Positions 1 to 14,097 of a stretch of DNA of 64,000 nt are shown here, one piece after another (within the stretch, counting starts at the first letter, position 1; each line of letters starts with the position of its first letter). The position numbers were made by a program, and so were the translations under genes. The notes beneath the pieces were generated by a model, which had not been told where the DNA came from, ran no database searches, and worked only from the letters and a program-made list of their open reading frames with translations. The DNA is from Luscinia megarhynchos (taxonomy: Eukaryota > Chordata > Aves > Passeriformes > Turdidae): assembly GCA_034336665.1 (NCBI GenBank), contig JAPFBE010000003.1:63593352-63657351 (forward strand), given 5' to 3'.

Positions 1-1712
1 GCAAAACCTGAACCATTGCCCTCAATGCCATTGCAATAAAAGTTTTTAAAAACTCTTATCTTCTTATTTCAATGTTTGCATAATGACAATCATTAGGTTA
101 AAGTGAAGCTGAAGCTGCAAGTCTATGGGAAAAAATTTAAATAACTCAATCTAGTGAGATGGCACAGGGCTTCCATTCTCAGATGCAGACTGCTCTAAAA
201 CAGGTTTTCATAGGCATTTCACTCCCACTTTAAGGCTCTCTGAAAACCCTCATGGAAATTAGACAGCATTTCAGAACTGTCTCTAACTCATGTGTTCAGC
301 CTTGCTTAAATCCCATGGCACAAGTAAAATCTTAAACACTTTTCTCAGGTTTTCAGAAAAAAAATCCTTAAAACTTCTCCCTTCTCTGATTGTTTCTTCC
401 AGCTGCATTATTTGATGTATTGAAACACGTGACCTTTCCCTACAAACTTTGTCTTTCTTTCTTCAGGCTTGTGGCTCATCCTAAACCATAGCAAATTTTA
501 TATAACCTATAAACCTTCAGCCACTTTGGCACTGCATACAGACCAGAAAGGCCAGTAAGCATCTCGACCAGTATGTTTTATTCTCTTTCCAATTCTGTAA
601 TTCCATTTAAAGGATTAAGGTTTTCGGAGGCAAGTTATTCAAACTGGTTTTGCTGATTTTTCAGTCAACTCAATCCTGAAAATGATGTTAAATCCATAGG
701 TAGAAAATTTTGTAAACGCTCTGTCTGAAGGATCAGAAGTCACATCAGTATCTGTTATTCAGTACCAGTAATTAATTTAAACCACATATTCTTAACTATG
801 CATTTATCTCTTCAATTCTTTTTCCTTCTTTAAAAGAAATATACTATCAAAGTTGGTTCCTGTTCAAAACATTATTTTCAAGCAAGATACTGTTAAGCTC
901 TATATCCTCTGAATTTCATGCCAAAATAGGTGTCTTTGCTGCATCTCAGATTTTTAATCAGAAAAAGCCCTAAAGAGAACTTGCCAGGTAAACGCTTACA
1001 AATCTCTGCAAAAACAGCTTTAAATTGAGTGTTTACTCAAGCAGTGTAAGCTCACCATAGGTTTCCATGTGAAATTGTACAAGGATAATGTTCCCTGGTG
1101 CAAATGCATCAGAGGAGGAAACAGATCCAGGAGCTGGAAACAGGTGTAAGGTTGCAGAATGTGATAACACATCCTTTTTTTCACCTTTTTGCTCCCCAGA
1201 CACTGCAAACAGTTTTCAACACCTCCTGTATCAGCCTCAGTTGACTGCCAACATTGAGTGAAGAAAATGAGCCTAATGCTCATAGTTGCTGGTCAGACCA
1301 GCTCACAATAGCCTTCCTGGAAAATGATATATGTTTATTGCTGTCTTTTCAGTTGCTACAACTGTATTTTTTCATTATAGGGGAAAAAAGATCTGGACAG
1401 GAAACTGTATTCTGTGAAACAAATAAACAGTGGTATCAATCAAATCAAAGGAAGAAGGATGGTGTCTTGGGTTGTTTATTCAAAATTAATTGCAGAAGAC
1501 AAAAAAAAACCACAAAAGGAAAGACTTCATTATTTAACTAAAGAAATCATATACATAGCACACAAAAGATATACTCTTTAATAAATAAACATATTCCTTT
1601 GAGTATATTTGCTAATTGTGAAACAGCAGTAATAGGATATAGTTGTATTGATACATTATGTCAACTAGCTGGGCAGTGGTTTATAGAAGCAACTGGTAAG
1701 AATTGAACTTAC
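1..1712 (-). other. FREM2: 5' part of FREM2 intron 3
   Basis: This follows the exon 3 donor at 1706-1712. It is AT-rich with no recognised exon, repeat family or RNA gene. The longest ORFs (under 100 codons) look like chance. Confidence 0.8.
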
Positions 1713-1859
1713 TTATAAAAGAGGTTTCTCCCAGATAACCTCTCCTTTTAAGAACAACATCAAGATACTTGGAGTCTTCATTTACTAAGTAATACTCCTT
1801 TTCTAAGGAGATCCATGCCCAGTTTAGGCGAAAATGTTGATTCTTCAGCTTATTGCCTC
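1713..1859 (-). CDS. FREM2: FREM2 exon 3 (start of first Calx-beta domain)
   Basis: On the reverse strand a TTTTGCAG acceptor (1860-1867) precedes 147 bases, ending before a strong GTAAGTT donor (1706-1712). The joined reading starts GGNKL, then FRLNWAWIS and [12 protein letters not shown], and ends GYLGETSFI: residues 1746-1794 plus one base. The matching stretch in remembered human FREM2 differs at only a few positions. It leaves the CSPG array and enters the first of five Calx-beta domains; the later ones, the transmembrane segment and the tail lie beyond the left edge of the window. Intron phase is 1 at both ends. The next exon is not in the 1.7 kb that remains. Confidence 0.95.
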
Positions 1860-3543
1860 CTGCAAAACAAAATTTAAAAGATATAATTTTTAATTTTTGT
1901 TAAAGATTACTTCATCTTTTGAGGTTAATGCAACTTTGTATCCTAGGTAAGATATGTATCTACCTGGACATCACAACCTAAAAGTTTCAAAGATTTAAAA
2001 CTAAGAAATTCCAAGTAAAGAACTCAACCATAACACATTTGGTACACATAGAAGTAAATTTTTGCTTAGATGCACACAAACACAGTACACAAATTTTCTT
2101 ATTTCTCAAGAGAAAAAGATCAAGATTTAATATAAATACATTTGGGATGCCTTCTTTATATCATCCTAATGGATGTGCTGCTTCTTATTACTCTAGAATC
2201 CTGTAAATTCTATAGCAATAACAAAATAACCTGCTCAGCTCACTGATGGCAGATGCTCACTCGGCAACTGTCTTCTGGGAATGCTGGCTTGTGTGGGAGA
2301 CTGTAGTCTGATTTCCTTCCCACAAGGTGCTGCTACAGAACAAGGTTTGCTCAGGTAACAACTGTCTTCAATGTGCAAGAAATTTGCTTTACAAATTAAC
2401 ACTTCTGCATCTAAGCCAGTGAAAAAAATAATTCCTCTGAACAGCAGAGAGACATATCTAAGCCTTTAAATTAATTCATGGCTTAATTACTGGAGGAAGA
2501 GACTGGTTTAACCCTTCCAGTTTCTTCCATTCCTGAAAAATTAGGCAGCCACTCCATATGCTTTCACTCTGCTTCAAAGATAAGCATCTATGTTCCTTTA
2601 TTGACCTGCCTACCAGAAAAATCCAGGAATTAAAGTTGTGCAATCTCACACAGAGGCAAAGGTACTGTGTAAATGAAAGCAGGTTACTGGAGTATCTCCC
2701 TGCACTCCTCACCCTGCTCCTTTCTGCTCTTTTGATCTCTGCTGTTACTGACAAAGGGGAAGGCTGCAAACACACATATCAGAAACTAATGAGCACCACA
2801 GAGAATCAGCAGCTATAGTGTTACAGCACTTACATTAGGTTAGCTGTATGTTATGTCTTCCCACTAGTTTCTGGGGACAAATGTAACAGAATATGCCTTG
2901 TTCTCTAATCCAGCGAGAAGAGCCATTTGTGTGCCACCCTTAAGCACACAGCCAAATTTGAACATAATTTAACAGAAGGATAAAAGTTTCTGACATATAA
3001 AAAGGATGGAAATGTACTGTCTTTTAGAGGAGAGAGAACCTATTTGTAATACTAGTGAGAAGAAATACTGCTGCATGAGTTTACTACAAATGAGAATGTC
3101 AGATATTTGAAACTGCCCAGGTAGAGGAAAATTTTCTAGCAAAGTCTGAGTGCTTTTAAAGAAAATATATTCTAACCAGAGGATAGAAAGCAAAAGCAAA
3201 TCTAATTACTCTCTTGTCCAAAGAACTCAAGGTTAAATGTGCTGCAGCCCAAGGCAGACAATCTACATCTTACATACAGGTTTGAATGAAATTTTGGAAG
3301 AAAAAAAGCACAAGAAAGGCAATATAAGAGATTTAGTAATGTCTTCATTCCACCTATTTCTTGCTTTCAGCTGTTTCTTTCTACTTTTTTCATAGAATAG
3401 AAAAACCCTAACAACTAAAAAAAAGTGTATTTCTTAAGGTGGCTACAGCAAACCTCAGTTTTTACAGACCTACTTCTGGCCCGTGAAATATAGAATGTTC
3501 ACCTTTTAGAATGTGCAATATTAAACCCATTAGCTTTAAAATT

Positions 3544-3571
3544 TTAAGAAAAGAATATTAAGAAAAGAATA
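3544..3571. repeat. Two perfect copies of a 14-bp unit
   Basis: The 14-base unit beginning TTAAGAAAAG occurs twice head to tail (3544-3557 and 3558-3571) without mismatch. This is likely a recent slippage duplication in an A-rich intron. Confidence 0.9.
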
Positions 3572-3690
3572 TATGGTATTTTAAACCCCTGTATCTTCAG
3601 TTTGTGCTTTTTTTTTAATGCTCAGAAGACAGGTTTTCTAATTTATACGAGCCATTTCACAGTCCACTGTCCCATAGAATAAAACTGCTG

Positions 3691-3752
3691 TTATTATTAT
3701 TAGCTACTACTACTACTACTATCATTATTATAATTATTATTACCACTACTAC
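3691..3752. repeat. Trinucleotide microsatellite (TTA/CTA)n
   Basis: TTA units give way to six CTA-type units, then to interrupted ATT and ACT units. It is an imperfect compound microsatellite of about 60 bp. Confidence 0.9.
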
Positions 3753-6114
3753 GGACTTCTAACAAAACAGAGCAGGAAACATATGACACATCTTACCTTA
3801 TTTCAGATATTTATTCTGAGGCTAAGAAATCCTAAACTGTCTGTATAGCCAAACCTGGGCAAAGAGGTGTTTTGTAAGGCTATGACTTAATTTAGGCATT
3901 TATTTCTGAAGGAGATTAGCTTTGCCTTGAAATATGCAAAAATACAGGCATTTTTCCTCAGCAGCTTTTAAAAAATCCTGTTGTGACCCCTTACATTGTA
4001 GACACTTTTATCACAACCATCTAATGCTGGGTAAAATGAATTCCCCCCTGCCTAATCTGGATGAAACTGCTACAACATAGTAGAGCCAAGCACCACACAA
4101 ACACAATACCTGTGAAGAGTACTAAGAGTATAGCTTCTAGAAGTTGTAAAATGTGAGAAATAAAACAGCACATGCCACTTTAATTTGGCTCACTATAAAA
4201 TGAGTGTCTGCTCGACAATAATATTTCTATCAGCAGATGGATTGTGCCCTGCTCGCAAGCACTGCCCTTGGGCACAGTCAGACATTTAGGTAAAGATCTA
4301 GAGTAAGGTGAGTCACAAAGTGACTTCATGACTGAGGCTTTTGAGGACAAAACCCTCTGAAAAAGTTTGCCTGTATATGACAAGTCAAAGATAGATATAA
4401 CCTGGAACTGGTCATTATAGAAATCCTGTCAACAAATTGTTTGCCTGTCAGAAAAAGAGAGATGTATTATTTTTGCATAGGTTATCAAACAAGAAATTCC
4501 TAAAAAGATCCAGTCATCTGGAAAAAAAAGTTTCAGTTACTCAAAATGAATAAAAGAGGAGGGGGAGGAGGATTGATCAGTCAACTACTTGAAGGGAAAA
4601 ATATTTAAATTAATATTAATATTCCCATGTAAGCATTCATCTTTCCAACCATGCTGCTCAGATATCTTAAAGTTATAACTCCTCCATGAAAAAATGCAGA
4701 TTAGATTGTCAGAATTGTCAGAATTTTCTATGGTGCAAAGAGCTCAGAGAAGGAAAGAATCAGTTCCAGTTTTCTCCACAGATCACAGAGCTATGTAAAA
4801 ACAGAATTTAAATTATGTACTTTGAGCACTGCTGACCTGAGTGGCCATAAAAAATGGCCATTCTGTAAGGAAAGTCTGACTGTAGTTTTGCTGCCCCAGA
4901 TCCTAATTCATAAATAAAAGCATATAATTGCATCTCAATATTCACTTATTGACACAACAGAAATTGATGCATCTTGATGTAGATATTGACTTCCCTGAGT
5001 ATCTGTGGCATAAATCAGAGATGAATCAGTAAGAGTGCCTACCCTGCATAGCCACAGCCACACAGACTCATTGTGTACACAAGGTATGTCTGTACAAACA
5101 GAGCTATCTGGGACCTGTAGAGCTTCAAGGTACAAGGTTTCTGCACTCTTTAGTCATTAGCCAAGGTTGCTTAATGGGGGGAAAACCCAACAGAAAAATT
5201 CCTCCAGGACAAAGAACATACATGGAAAACAAGAAAGAGTGGAAAAAAATCAACCAGTAAATAAAGCACTAAGAAAATAGAATTTCTTCAAAATTTTTAC
5301 TACTGGTCTTTTCTCCTCCCTCTTCTTATTTTGCTTTCTGAACAGACTGTTAAAGGATGTTAATAAGGAGGATCAAAACAACTACGATGTATTAACAGTC
5401 TGGCTATGGTTCAGGAATCACTGTACAGCAATGCAATATTTGTTGATTTGTTTGCATGTCTGCTGCACTCTATCTTTCTTGATTTTAAATATCTGACCCT
5501 ATCTGGTGCCTCATTCAGACATGGTAACTTAAGCTGGCTCTACTCTACCCTCCTCTTTGCAGTAGGGACATGAAGCTCCTGAAAACAGGAGCCCACTTCT
5601 GAACTAGAATTCAAAGATACAGAGAGAGGGAAGAACAGGGAAGAGTCCATTTTTAGACATCTGTTCCATTTTTTAATCTTTGATTAGCTTCTTTTGTGTG
5701 AAGTCAGTTAATAAACACCAGGATAAAATTACATCAACAGGTTTATTAGAGGCAAAATCTGATGCGAAATGCAAAAATTTTAGTCCCGAGTATGATTCCC
5801 TATTTAGCCATGAAGCTTAATGTCACCCTTAGCACTTTCCACTTCCCCACACTATTTTCCTAGTCATTCATGGAAAGTATAAATCTATTTTTACCAAAGT
5901 ACAGGAGAAACATACAAATCCTAGGTGCTTCTGCTAGTCAGAATAAATATGTAGATGATACACGCCCAGTTCAAGGCACACAGTTTCAACAACTCTGATT
6001 ACTGTGTAATGGTCCCAAGTTCATTTTGGCTTCAGGTTAAAAAGCCAAAGCTATCAAGTAAATATTTTTTTCTGCCAAGCTATTAGTCCTACACCCCCCT
6101 CTCCCCCACCATAG

Positions 6115-6149
6115 ATTTGATCATAGAACCTATGATTCTATGATCAAAT
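6115..6149. repeat. Inverted repeat, 14-bp perfect stem with 7-base loop
   Basis: The left arm (6115-6128) and right arm (6136-6149) are exact reverse complements; the loop is CCTATGA. Both arms contain the ATTCTATGA-type motif of CR1 tails, so it could be two opposed CR1 tail remnants. No CR1 body is recognisable next to it. Confidence 0.8.
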
Positions 6150-9100
6150 GCAATTCCCTCTGCTATGACCATCAGAAAGGGTATATACTGTAAAACTGCC
6201 TTAATTTCATATGGAAATTGCAGAAGTGCAATGTCTACGTAAACCCAGCACATAGCACATGCCACTAGAAAGTTTTGAATTTACTTCAGCAATGCATAAG
6301 ATATCCTAATGATATCACCTGATTAGAAAAGCTCTAAAAATGCTTCACCTTTATAAGTGTCTTTCAAGTATACTGAAATAGACCCCTATCACTAAAACAA
6401 CTTCCTGAACTCTGCACCCTCCTGCACTCTACCTGCCACTGTAACTCAATATATTTGCAGAACAGCCAAAACCAACCCCCTAAACCAGCCCCTAATGATT
6501 AGGGACTAAAACAATGCTTTCTCTGAACTGCTCATGAGAAAACACACACTTCCCAGCCCTACAGACTTAGCTTGCCTGGAGTGTAATTGCTGGTATCCAA
6601 TGAACTGCAGACAGTTTCCGTCTTTCTGCAACTTTTTTTCTGTTTTATGTCTACCCCCAAGAAACAAGTTGGAAGAGCCACATTTTCCAGGGCTCAGAAT
6701 AAGCAAATGCCTGAAGTCATGTAGCAGAAGAAATATCTGAAGAATACCAGGTAGCTGCTTTGTTACAAAAAGGAAGGGGAAGTGAGAGACAAGACATGAA
6801 TGTCAAGGTTACCTAGTGCGTATTAAATTTGGATTCTCGTAAAATTCAACTGAGCGTCACTAAGGATGTCTCCAAGTGCAACCTGGAGATTCACGCTGGG
6901 TTAATTTAAGGAATTCCCAAATCAAGTCTATGCCCATTTCTTCTGCAGGAGATTAACTGGGTTTTGATTAAGAGATTAACCTGATTTTCATTAAGAAAAA
7001 CTGTGCAAGCAAATATGCACTGGCTCTTCAGACATTTAATTTCATAGATTTAAATTAATTCCAGTAGAAATCAGTTCTGTATAAATTAGTTCACTGAGAG
7101 CCAGGATACTGTCGCTACATTGCCTGCACCAAGAGACTGAGTTTTCAAAGGAAAGAGCAAAGTTGCTAAAGAACAACCCAATCTGAATCATCAAAGAAGA
7201 TGCTGAAGCACTGTGTGTGTTTGAAAGCCTTTGTGCCTATTAAGTTCTTAGTTTGTAACTGATTGCTAGGGAATCCAAAAGATCCACTTGCTGGTTCTGG
7301 ATTCTGTGCTGTAAGCAAGAGACTAGCTCTGCAGGATGACTACTGCTTCTAAGCAGAAAATAACTCAGAGCAAATAAATTCAATATCTCCAGTGAATAAC
7401 CACTCCTGACAAAACACAGTATGATTTTGCTCAGGTTCCAGAGCACAGGAACATAATCACCGGGCTCCTGTTCCACAAAAGGTAAAGACAAGAGATCTGC
7501 CTTAGAGATCCTTTTAAGAGATCTTTCCTAGATGTAGGATCCATATCATCTAATGTTATCCTATAAAAATGTATGATTAATTAAAGCTAGCTGTCTAGAC
7601 ACAAGGAATGGAAAGAACTACACCTTCAGGAACTGCAGGCACATCTTATATGAACAGGTGGATCACCTTCTGGAAAGATTTGGCCCACTCCATTGAATAT
7701 AACAAGAGTGTGTCCAATCCACTAATCTATATGGCCAAATTAAATCCAGTTAAATAAAGTTACCAATGTATCCCAAATAAAGTCATCTTCTTTACAAAGG
7801 AGGGTCCTGAGAAAACTCAAAGATACAACTGGTCCTGAACTGTAATATGGTAAACTTGTAAATTTAAACACTTTAAAAGTAATCTTTGGAATATTTAAAT
7901 ATGGCAACAAAAGAAATCTATTTGGTTTAGAAGAACTGTTCTGTTACTATAAAATTATTTTCATGCTGCCATTAAACTAATAAGCATTTTGTGCAATCAC
8001 TAACTTTCCATGAGAAGATTAATTTAAATTGCCTTGTGATTATTAACAGAGAAAACCCAAACATACCACTCAAGCTGTCATGTCTATCATTAAACAATGC
8101 CCACATTACCTAAAGCACAATACCTTTTTCCTAAAGATCCACACCCTGTACCTACCTCTGAAGGAAAAAAACACCACCTGGATTAGTTAAGGCTTCATAT
8201 ATGCATGGCCTGCAGCAACAAGTAAATTTATTAGATCTCTGACAACACATTCTTAAAATAAACTTAATAGTTTTCATTCTCTGCGTACTAATTTGTTTTG
8301 TGGCGCCAGACAACTTCTCCCAAGAGGCTCTGGCTGAATTGAAGCAAGGTTCATTTCCCCAGCTCACAGAGTAAAGGCTTTAGCTCAATCATCTTAGCTA
8401 CTGTCACATAAGGGGCTTTTTTTATGGTTTATACCTTTAAAGTGCACATGTATTGGCCCATAGGAAAACTACTCTCATTTAAAGCCTACTCAGACAAAGT
8501 GTTAAATTCAAGGGCCATGGCACATCCTAAGCCCCAGTCAATTTATGAGGAATAACAGAAAAGTGTACTGCAACCTCACAAATGCAAGGCATTACCATAG
8601 AAGAGGAGTCATGAGAAATATGATTATAATCAAAATATTATCTCACTTTATATTGTACTATTTTAAGAAATTATTCTGGGAAAAGAATAGATCAATTTCC
8701 CTTTCATTAGATTATATTTTCATTTAGAACCCACTACTGCAAACTCCTACATATGTGCCTAATATTTCAATGCTTGCAAAATCATTCTCATGCTTAAAAC
8801 CTCACAATGAATTTTAATTTGGTTTTTGTGTCAAATTGGCAAATTTCCCTTGAAGAAGTAATTGAACTTCTCAATTTTTTCTTCTAGCTGTTGAACACTG
8901 TCTTCACAGAAAATTCCCTTCCTTTTCAGATCACAATCCAAACTCATAAATCTCAAATTTTGCAGACTTTAGAGGAAAATATATGCAAGAGGAATTAAAG
9001 AGGTTGTTATTATTTGCAAAACCTACTGTAAACAAGTTGGAATAGTGTTTCCATTTTATCAACTGGACTTGCTATAACTCACTGAGCACTGACACAAAAA

Positions 9101-11885
9101 GCATTCTTTTAACTCTGTGTCAAAGTGATTGAACTGTTTTTTCTTATTAAGAATTTACTTCCAGAGATTTGAATTTTGGTTCCTTTTCTGTCCTGGCAAT
9201 ACAACAAATAAAATGCCTGACTGACTGGAGGAGAACAAATGTCAGACAGGTTCATTTAACATTTATTTTTAATTCATTTCAGAGTAATTGTACCAGGTAA
9301 TCTCAAATATTTAACTTTTAATATTACTTCACCAGAGAAACTCCTTTGTGTTTCCTTTCATCCTTTTTAATCTATGTCAAACATATAACCTTTTGCAGAT
9401 AATTTGGTCCTGCTCAGCAAGGGCAGATTAAAAAACAGAAAACATATAAAATTGTTGATATAAACAAGAACAGAAAAGGATTCCTTTTGAAGTCTCTGGC
9501 TTGAGACAAGCCTTGCAGAGTAGTCAAAGGTATTAGTTCTGCTGAGAAAAGAAATATTTTTGCAAAATGTGTTATTTATTTATACCATGACAAAATTTTT
9601 AGTGGTACTTGAAGTCTATCCTAAGGGCCAGAACTGCATATTCCTATGGCAGTAACTACAATACAGCCCTGTATTATTTTATCTGAAATTCCTATGTTGT
9701 AGTCACAACATATACCATAAGAAGAAAAAAATAAACAACAAAAACAACAACTGGAAGAAGCCAAAGATTGCTTAAAAGATTCAAGCCAAGATGTCATAAA
9801 TCTGTTTAAATATTAAAAATAAGTTCACAACATACTTCAGAAACTGAGAGTAGAGTTGAGGGTCCAGAATAATATGAGCACTATTAATAATGTGAGTTTT
9901 CCAGGAGACAAGCTCAACAGATGTAAAGCAGAAGGACAGGGGACAGAAGTGACTGTGAAATTACGACAACTCAATCTTGAAAGTGTGTTGCTTCCAACAC
10001 ATCATGTCTTTCTCCCTCTTCTCTGCATGAAATCTTCATCTACACTTTGAGATAAAGAGCAATCAAATTTAAATTAGCTGTACAAAAATGGCATATTTAC
10101 AATCAAATTTGTTTTTATTATACATCAGATTTTAACAGCTTATTTATGTACGGTTCACATTTTATTCTGCTTGAATACTGTTTCAGCTACTTAAGCTGAT
10201 TTGGCATCCATTTAGCTTCTGAAAAATCCTTGATGAAGATTTCCACCACTGTTCTCCCACATGTATTGAGAAATTAAAATTCTTCAGCTTTTTCCCAAGG
10301 ATTTTCCAAGGGAGGCAATGTTTTCCTCAAGTCAAGTCTGGCTCCCACTAAATCTGCTGGCTATCACATACAGGCAGGTGCAGGTCTCAAGTTTACATTT
10401 TTTGCCTTAGAGTTTGTACAGAAACGTGCAGAGGTGTGATCACAGCAGCTTGAACTCGCCAGCCAGCACAAATGTTCATCACTTCTAAAGAAAGCTGCCT
10501 CCCACCCTTTCTTGGAGGGGAGCTGCACAGTGCTCACCTGCTGGGACATGACCTCAGCCTCCCAAATGTCACCTGCTGTAGCTGCTGAGGTTGCTGAGAC
10601 ACAAACCAGGGCAGTTCTCTGGGCTGCAGCACCGTGGGAGGCACTTGGAAGTTGCTGGGAAAACTCTTGCCTGCAGCAAGCTGAACAAAGTTGATGACAC
10701 AGTGCCAAGCTGTCATCACCTATCTCCTCCTTTTGGCTGGGGGTGTTAAACTTGTTATTTTAAACTGATTTCATGGCTGTGCAAAGTATTAATTTTCTTT
10801 CTCCCACTAAATGTGACAGTGCCCTGGCTACCTGTTAGGATTTCTGCATCTTGCAGGATGCAACACCATGCTAGTGACTGAGGCCCATGGAAGCCCATTC
10901 CAGGAATGCCACAGAAGCCCCACAGACCATAGGGCCATGAAGAATAGAGGGTGGAGAACAGGGCAGAGGTGAGAAGATGACAAAGTTCACAGGTTACTCA
11001 GTGAGATTAACAGGACATCTCAGATGGAAACAGACTGGGCAGCTCTCCAGCTGCATAAGTATAGATGGTTACAGAAGCCCTTCTAAGCCACTGACTGCCA
11101 TAGAGCTACCTGTGGAAGCCTCTCCCTTGAGTACCTTTTAGGAATACTACTTTCTCTTCTTACCTTAATTCTAGAAGAAAATGGATGTCTCAATTAGCAA
11201 GATTGATTAATGAGAGGTACACGAGAGGTACATAAGAGGTGCATCACTTACACTCACAGGATTTTTTTCTCTGTTCCATGGGATGAAACAAGTGTGGCTA
11301 TGAATTGAGTAAACAGCAGAAAACGAGATGGCAAAGGTATTAATCTTCATACAGATAACTGTGCAGTATATGAAATGTCATTGATTGCTGGTTGTCTTTT
11401 TGACACCTCTGGAAAAATGTACATTTCAGCCCATGAAAGCTGAGTGACCAGTTAATCAGTTTGAAAACAATACACTGCTGATCCTTCTGTGCACAACAAT
11501 CTATATCACACATTCTAAAGAAAAATATCACAATGACTCCTTATTTAGAGATAGATCTGAAAAGTTATGTGATCCAGAATAAACTTTCAATCCTGCCAAG
11601 AGTTGCATATGTAACTTTACTCATGCCCACACCCTTGCTAAATCAGATCCTTGGCTGGTTTCTCTGTGCCAGAGCAATTTTCCCATTTCAACTCTACTGG
11701 TCAGTTCTACCTTGTCACTTGGAAGGATGGTCTCTAGCTTTAAGCTTTCCAGAGAAGTAACTGCTACATTGCCTATTTAAAAAAAAAATCACTTGTCTAC
11801 CTGAGTCATTTTCTCCCTCCTTTTCAAAGAGGGAAAATACTACTGATGTTATTTATAAGGTTGATGTTATATTATTTATAAGGGT

Positions 11886-12100
11886 GTGGCTGAGATGGAA
11901 TTAATTTTCCCCACAGCAACCCTCACTGTGGTGTGCTTTGCACTGGTGTTGATAACAGTGTTTTTGGCTCCTGCTGAGCAGTGCTGGCAGGAACTGTCTC
12001 CCCAACTTTCCACCACCCTTCAGGTAGACTGGGGATGGCAAGATCTTGGCAGGGGGTAGAAATATGATAGCTAATCCAAACTGACCAAAGGGATATTCTT
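11886..12100 (+). mobile_element. Degraded ERVL-type LTR fragment
   Basis: The stretch opens with the GGCTGAGATGGAATTAATTTT block, continues with a TGTTGATAACAGTG block and later has ACTGACCAAAGGGATATTC. These three blocks in this order are typical of the 5' part of a common avian ERVL LTR. The 3' half and any internal region are absent. A direct repeat of GATGTTAT and TTATAAGG (11845-11860 and 11863-11883) lies just upstream. Family-level naming is from memory; a library search would give the subfamily. Confidence 0.65.
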
Positions 12101-12214
12101 ACTAATCTGCACCTACAAAAGCAGGGGCTTCTTGCCCTACTTGCACCTCCTATAGTGGAACACTCCAAAAAATTGTTGAACAGCTGAAACAAGATGTTTT
12201 TTGACTAAATGGAA

Positions 12215-12280
12215 TGAAATGTTTGAAACTAGATGAACTTTAAGGTCCTTTCAACCCAAAACCATTCTATGATTGTAAAA
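12215..12280 (+). mobile_element. CR1 LINE 3' tail
   Basis: It contains TAGATGAACTTTAAGGTCC, then CAACCCAAAACCATTCTATGA, the standard end of avian CR1 elements in sense orientation. It is 5'-truncated, as nearly all CR1 copies are, and sits just downstream of the LTR fragment. Confidence 0.85.
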
Positions 12281-14097
12281 CTGGTTGCTGTAGTCGAAAG
12301 GAGGTCTCACAATAAATCGCTCTTTTTACACACTTCAACTCAGATATCTCAAGAGAGCATATTGTGTGTGACCTTGAAACATCTATGTCCAAACATATTT
12401 CTATTCCTTTGGACATAATGCTTACCTCATGTTAATAAACCAATATATATTTTAGGTTTCTTAGCTGCTGGAACACAAGCAATACCTCTGTTCTTCACCT
12501 CTTCATATACTCCCTGAGTAAGTTCTTGAGAGGATAATGAGGGTAATACAATCTAACATAACCATGGGAAAGCACTTTCTTTTCACTTTCTAGTTAATGA
12601 GCAACTTTCAGGATAAGTTTGATAAAGGTCCTTATGTTAAAGAACATTGGAGGGAAAAGTGAAAAGAAATGTGTGTGTACTGTCTCGAAAACTACTTGTT
12701 CAATGCAGACACATTTGCTCCAGTATGTGCTTACATTAAGAGCCCTAGGTTGCAGTTCTTATATTGAACAGGTATTTCAGTCTACAGTCACCAAGATACC
12801 TTAATGTGCTTTTGCACATGAACGTGGGGGCAGGACACAGTATGTGCATCCTGTCAGGGACACAAACAAGCTTCAGTTGAGCAGGTACCTCTTCATGGCA
12901 CAAAGGATAGTGCCACATGACTCAGCCTGACAGAGGCAAATTTACCAGATGGATGCTCTGCTGAGCCTCCTCAACCCTGTTGATTCCTGAGATAGCTCAT
13001 TAAGCTCTGTCTTGAGTAGCTCACTAAGGGACTATGTTGCTCCACAGACAGAAGAGGTTTAGTTTTGGCTAGAGGGAAATAAATGAGTGTAGATTTGATC
13101 TTGGGTTCCCCCTCACTGTTTTTTGACAGAGCACTCTACAGGTTGTTGGACACACTTGTCTCTCTCTTTCCTAGTCATGTGTGGCGGAAAAAACGTTTTC
13201 TCCCCAGTCTGTCATCACATGCCCTTCTTGGGGTAAACACAGTAGCTGCTTACATAGATATACAATACAGGCCAAGCCCTCCAACCTTTTTTCTTATTCT
13301 TTCTTTTAATATTATTCGACAACTAAAGATGTGCCAGCCATATGTGTCAGACAAATTTCACAGCCAGTTTTCACACCAGTGTCCTCAAAGGGCACTGCTT
13401 TCTCAGAGTCACATTTTGATAAGCAGAATAGCTATTTAAATCTACCGGAGAACAGGCTGGCAAAACTCATGGCATGAAAGTGGGCCTGGACTTTCATTCA
13501 GACTGTGGTTAAACTTTTTCTTCCTAAGAGCTCTTGAGAATGAGATTTGGGCAGTACATTCTACAGGAAAGCTATAACCTTTTAGGTTAACTCTTTGCTT
13601 CCTTACCAAGTATGCAACAAGATGTGAATAAAAGAAACATTATGCAAAAGTGCATGGAAGTTCAAAATAAAAGCATATTGATTTGTTACTACATACAAGT
13701 ATGCTTACTCACACATATATGTAATGATGAAAATATCCCAGATTAACAGTTGAAATTTGAGCATATCCCAGTATGCCTACACTCTGTTTTAGCTTCAAAC
13801 TAAACATGCATTCTCTTCCTATAGCGTGCAGTGCTGAGTGAAGCTGGCTTTATAATATATAAATTTCTGCTTACACCAAATCAAATTCGATGATAAAATA
13901 TGCTCCATCACTTGGTGCTCTTGCACATCCACTGTTGCAAAATTAAAAAAAAAAACAAACCACAAATCCATATGAATAAAATAGTGCAAAATTTACTGTG
14001 AATTATTCCTGTGAATTCCTGAATGCTGTCTGCAATCTACGGTTTAATATTTTGTAAAATTTTTTTTGTCTCCGGTTGACACACAAGTGAACTCCTA

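Larger units (their letters stand above)
1860..11844. other. Intron 2 stretch without recognised genes
   Basis: AT-rich unique-looking sequence. It contains a TTA/CTA microsatellite (3691-3752), a 14-bp tandem duplication (3544-3571), a purine tract near 4557-4573, an inverted repeat (6115-6149) and a short 11-12 bp tandem (11212-11244). A GC-richer patch sits at about 10440-10730. No coding evidence was seen. Confidence 0.6.
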
